In this document: positions 63,401 to 64,000 of the stretch, in pieces | How positions within the stretch are numbered: position 1 is the first letter of the stretch | Layout: every line of letters starts with the position of its first letter | DNA from: Allodiplogaster sudhausi | Taxonomy: Eukaryota; Nematoda; Chromadorea; Rhabditida; Diplogasteridae | Assembly (NCBI GenBank): GCA_945643635.1 | Contig: CALZFC010000009.1 | Coordinates: 4,918,501 to 4,982,500 of the forward strand | Reading direction: 5' to 3' | Length of the DNA stretch: 64,000 bases | Position numbers and translations under genes: made by a program | Notes under the pieces: model-generated | Told to the model about the DNA's origin: nothing | The model's database searches: none | What the model saw: only the letters and a program-made list of their open reading frames with translations

Positions 63401-63459
63401 GCCCTTCGAGACGATGACATCGAGCGGATGCTCCACGATCACCGGCGGCCCGTCCGTAT
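37745..63459 (-). CDS. sax-3: SAX-3/Robo guidance receptor, all but the 5' end
   Basis: Roundabout receptor for Slit, a neuronal membrane protein in axon guidance. 25 exons, all in phase: 63459-63329, 63186-63105, 63015-62876, 62731-62579, 62126-62019, 61843-61680, 60091-59878, 59654-59483, 43992-43755, 41976-41894, 41770-41580, 41395-41230, 41051-40838, 40719-40571, 40444-40329, 40165-39994, 39882-39719, 39617-39402, 39215-39114, 39017-38827, 38755-38656, 38577-38404, 38312-38240, 38103-37954, 37851-37745. About 1,256 aa: five Ig domains, three FN3, one TM and a cytoplasmic tail, the full Robo plan. Segments such as [49 protein letters not shown] and PHYHYAQ are nearly those of C. elegans SAX-3 as remembered (about 1,270 aa). 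Only the signal-peptide exon(s) lie outside. The end of exon 18 (39402 or 39393) and the start of exon 19 (39215 or 39227) have in-frame alternatives. Confidence 0.95.
39719..39882 (-). CDS. sax-3: sax-3 exon 17: transmembrane segment
   Basis: Short extracellular stalk, then [20 protein letters not shown] as the single membrane span, then [10 protein letters not shown] as the positive-inside anchor. Donor GTCAGT at 39718. Confidence 0.93.
39994..43992 (-). CDS. sax-3: sax-3 exons 9-16: Ig5 and three FN3 domains
   Basis: Ig5 spans exons 9-10 ([31 protein letters not shown]) and has a Pro/Ala-rich insertion, [14 protein letters not shown], before the W. FN3-1: [11 protein letters not shown] to [16 protein letters not shown]3-2: [12 protein letters not shown] to [12 protein letters not shown]3-3: [12 protein letters not shown] to [12 protein letters not shown]. 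The 1.8-kb intron between exons 9 and 10 is repeat-rich and has no gene I can see. Confidence 0.93.
44128..44197 (-). CDS. Candidate alternative first exon of sax-3
   Basis: In a GC-rich patch, ATG with the optimal context GCCGCCATGG opens a frame of 23 codons, [18 protein letters not shown] then NGTNC, and reaches a donor G|GTAGAT in phase 1. The next exon, 135 bp on, is the Ig5 exon, which accepts phase 1. The result would be a short receptor with a possible signal peptide, Ig5, FN3, TM and tail, lacking Ig1-Ig4. The peptide is only moderately hydrophobic and lacks a positive N-terminus. No transcript evidence is available. Confidence 0.4.
44680..44735. repeat. (GA)n microsatellite
   Basis: GA units with one AAG interruption, about 0.5 kb upstream of the candidate alternative first exon. 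Confidence 0.95.
45174..45282. repeat. (GA)n microsatellite, about 110 bp
   Basis: GA units interrupted by GAAGA and GAAAG. It is the longest nearly pure GA tract of the big intron. Confidence 0.95.
52741..52788. repeat. 24-bp exact tandem duplication
   Basis: Two adjacent identical copies starting TCGGTGCTGC and ending CCCTCTGT. Confidence 0.95.
54237..54275. repeat. (CT)n microsatellite
   Basis: CT units in the large sax-3 intron. Confidence 0.95.
55216..55262. repeat. (GA)n microsatellite
   Basis: GA units in the large sax-3 intron. Confidence 0.95.
59483..63459 (-). CDS. sax-3: sax-3 exons 1-8: Ig1 to Ig4
   Basis: Ig1 starts [19 protein letters not shown] and keeps its cysteines (ATLNC, SYYC); Ig1 and Ig2 are the Slit-binding part of Robo. 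Ig2 is exons 4-5 ([19 protein letters not shown]). Ig3 is exons 6-7 ([18 protein letters not shown]). Ig4 is exons 7-8 ([18 protein letters not shown]). Each domain has the W and the DxGxYxC motif. Introns here carry a solo-LTR-like sequence, a MITE and a tRNA gene. Confidence 0.93.
59691..59772 (+). tRNA. tRNA-Ser (AGA)
   Basis: 82-nt class II tRNA. The acceptor stem GCAGCGA/TCGCTGC pairs perfectly with discriminator G. The D arm has CCGAGTGGTTAAGG (A box). The anticodon stem ATTGA/TCAAT encloses loop CTAGAAA with anticodon AGA. The long variable arm GGGC-TCT-GCCC is the serine mark. The T arm GTAGG/CCTGC has loop TTCAAAT (B box GGTTCAAATCC). There is no intron. It sits in a sax-3 intron on the opposite strand and looks functional. 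Confidence 0.95.
60374..60411. repeat. (CT)n microsatellite next to MITE
   Basis: About 19 CT units ending two bases before the TTAA of the MITE. Confidence 0.95.
60417..60957. mobile_element. MITE with TTAA target duplication
   Basis: 541-bp non-coding element. It starts AGGAAGTCTCCGGCGAAT and ends with the inverted copy ATTCGCCGGAGACCTCCT, one mismatch in 18. TTAA lies on both sides (60413-60416, 60958-60961). TTAA duplication is the mark of piggyBac and Kolobok transposons, so one of these presumably mobilised it. Inside are two diverged direct copies of an AAAATAGG ... TTCTCTACCCGT module (about 60452-60536 and 60778-60824). It lies within a sax-3 intron. Confidence 0.85.
62213..62480 (-). 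mobile_element. Probable solo LTR in a sax-3 intron
   Basis: On the minus strand a TATA box (CCTATATAAGG, about 62304-62314) is followed about 20 bases later by AATAAA (62289-62284) and then a T/C-rich stretch ending near GCAACA. A promoter and poly(A) signal packed this close are typical of an LTR with a very short R region. Ends near 62213 and 62477 are guesses; no clean target duplication was found. It has the same orientation as sax-3, so its poly(A) signal could act on the host transcript. Confidence 0.35.
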
Positions 63460-64000
63460 CTGAAAGATAATTACATATTTATGCCAGCATTTTGAGTAAC
63501 TAGGTTCTTTTTATTTCTTCTGTTTTAATTATAAAGAAAATGTAAGAAGTAGTCTTTGAGTGTCAAAAAGAATATTTGTCTGAATTTATAACTGAAGTAA
63601 TATGCATTCTGAACGAGGCTTGATAAGGTGTTAATCCATCTCATTTTGTGGCATTTTGTGTTGTTTTTCCATTAACGACTTCAAATAAGCATACTGATCT
63701 GAATGATATGGCTCCCCGCTTTTGGTCCGGATAGCCGATTAGGGTATCATAGAGAAGGAAAGAAAGAGACAAAGGGACAGAAAGAGAAAGAGAAAGAGAG
63801 AAAAAGGATGAGAGAGAGACGAGGAAAGAGAAAATCGTCGTGTTCACTCGCGCATGCTTAGCCGCCTGTCATCATAGCCGTCCCTCCATTCATCCGGGTG
63901 GACTTCCCCTCTCAATTATGGCATGAAGTGGTGAAAAGGGAGGGATGGTGAAATTGAGGGTGGATAGAAGGGGAGGACGGAGGATAGACCTGGGTGGTGA

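Noticed and set aside
1..64000. Bacterial features, CRISPR arrays, operators, origins
   Set aside because: The window is eukaryotic; regular spacer-repeat arrays are absent, and the repeats seen are microsatellites, LTRs, a MITE and short tandem duplications.

Overview
The window looks like nuclear DNA of a nematode. Its genes are broken into short exons with GT-AG introns and a few GC-AG ones. The gene covering the right 40% reads through 25 phase-consistent exons as the Robo receptor SAX-3 and resembles nematode SAX-3 most closely. A retroelement LTR carries a close match to the nematode SL1 spliced leader, and its primer-binding site fits a nematode-type tRNA-Pro 3' end. I could not fix the clade. 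All protein names come from remembered family sequence; no search was run.

Layout. 0.1-5.1 kb (minus): two head-to-tail genes about 150 bp apart. The upstream one encodes a C2H2-finger, transposase-like protein. The downstream one encodes a SAMD3-like protein with a ubiquitin/PB1-like start and runs off the left edge. The gap holds AATAAA and then a 3' splice site 11 bases before the next ATG, as in a nematode operon. 5.4-6.5 kb: degenerate tandem repeats. 6.1-7.65 kb (minus): five phase-compatible exons ending in a C2H2 finger, which may be 5' exons of the transposase-like gene. 8.2-10.5 kb (plus): a basic, probably secreted DUF148/SXP-RAL-2-like gene with GC-AG introns. 16.0-21.0 kb (minus): a complete ten-exon biogenic amine GPCR of 477 aa, octopamine/tyramine type and OCTR-1-like. 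30.4-32.2 kb (plus): a short LTR retroelement with two near-identical LTRs, a tRNA-Pro primer site, a polypurine tract and a 4-bp target duplication. 37.7-63.5 kb (minus): sax-3 from the start of Ig1 to the stop codon; the signal-peptide exon lies off the right edge.

sax-3 introns hold a tRNA-Ser(AGA) gene in antisense, a 541-bp TTAA-flanked MITE, a probable solo LTR and a candidate alternative first exon just upstream of Ig5. The gaps at 10.5-16, 21-30 and 32-37 kb and the 15.5-kb sax-3 intron are packed with (GA)n/(CT)n tracts; I see no convincing genes there beyond weak candidates.

The GPCR and sax-3 are both conserved neuronal genes, but nothing shows they work together. The two genes at the left end probably share one transcript. 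The most unusual item is the LTR carrying an SL1-like stem-loop followed by a run of hairpins.
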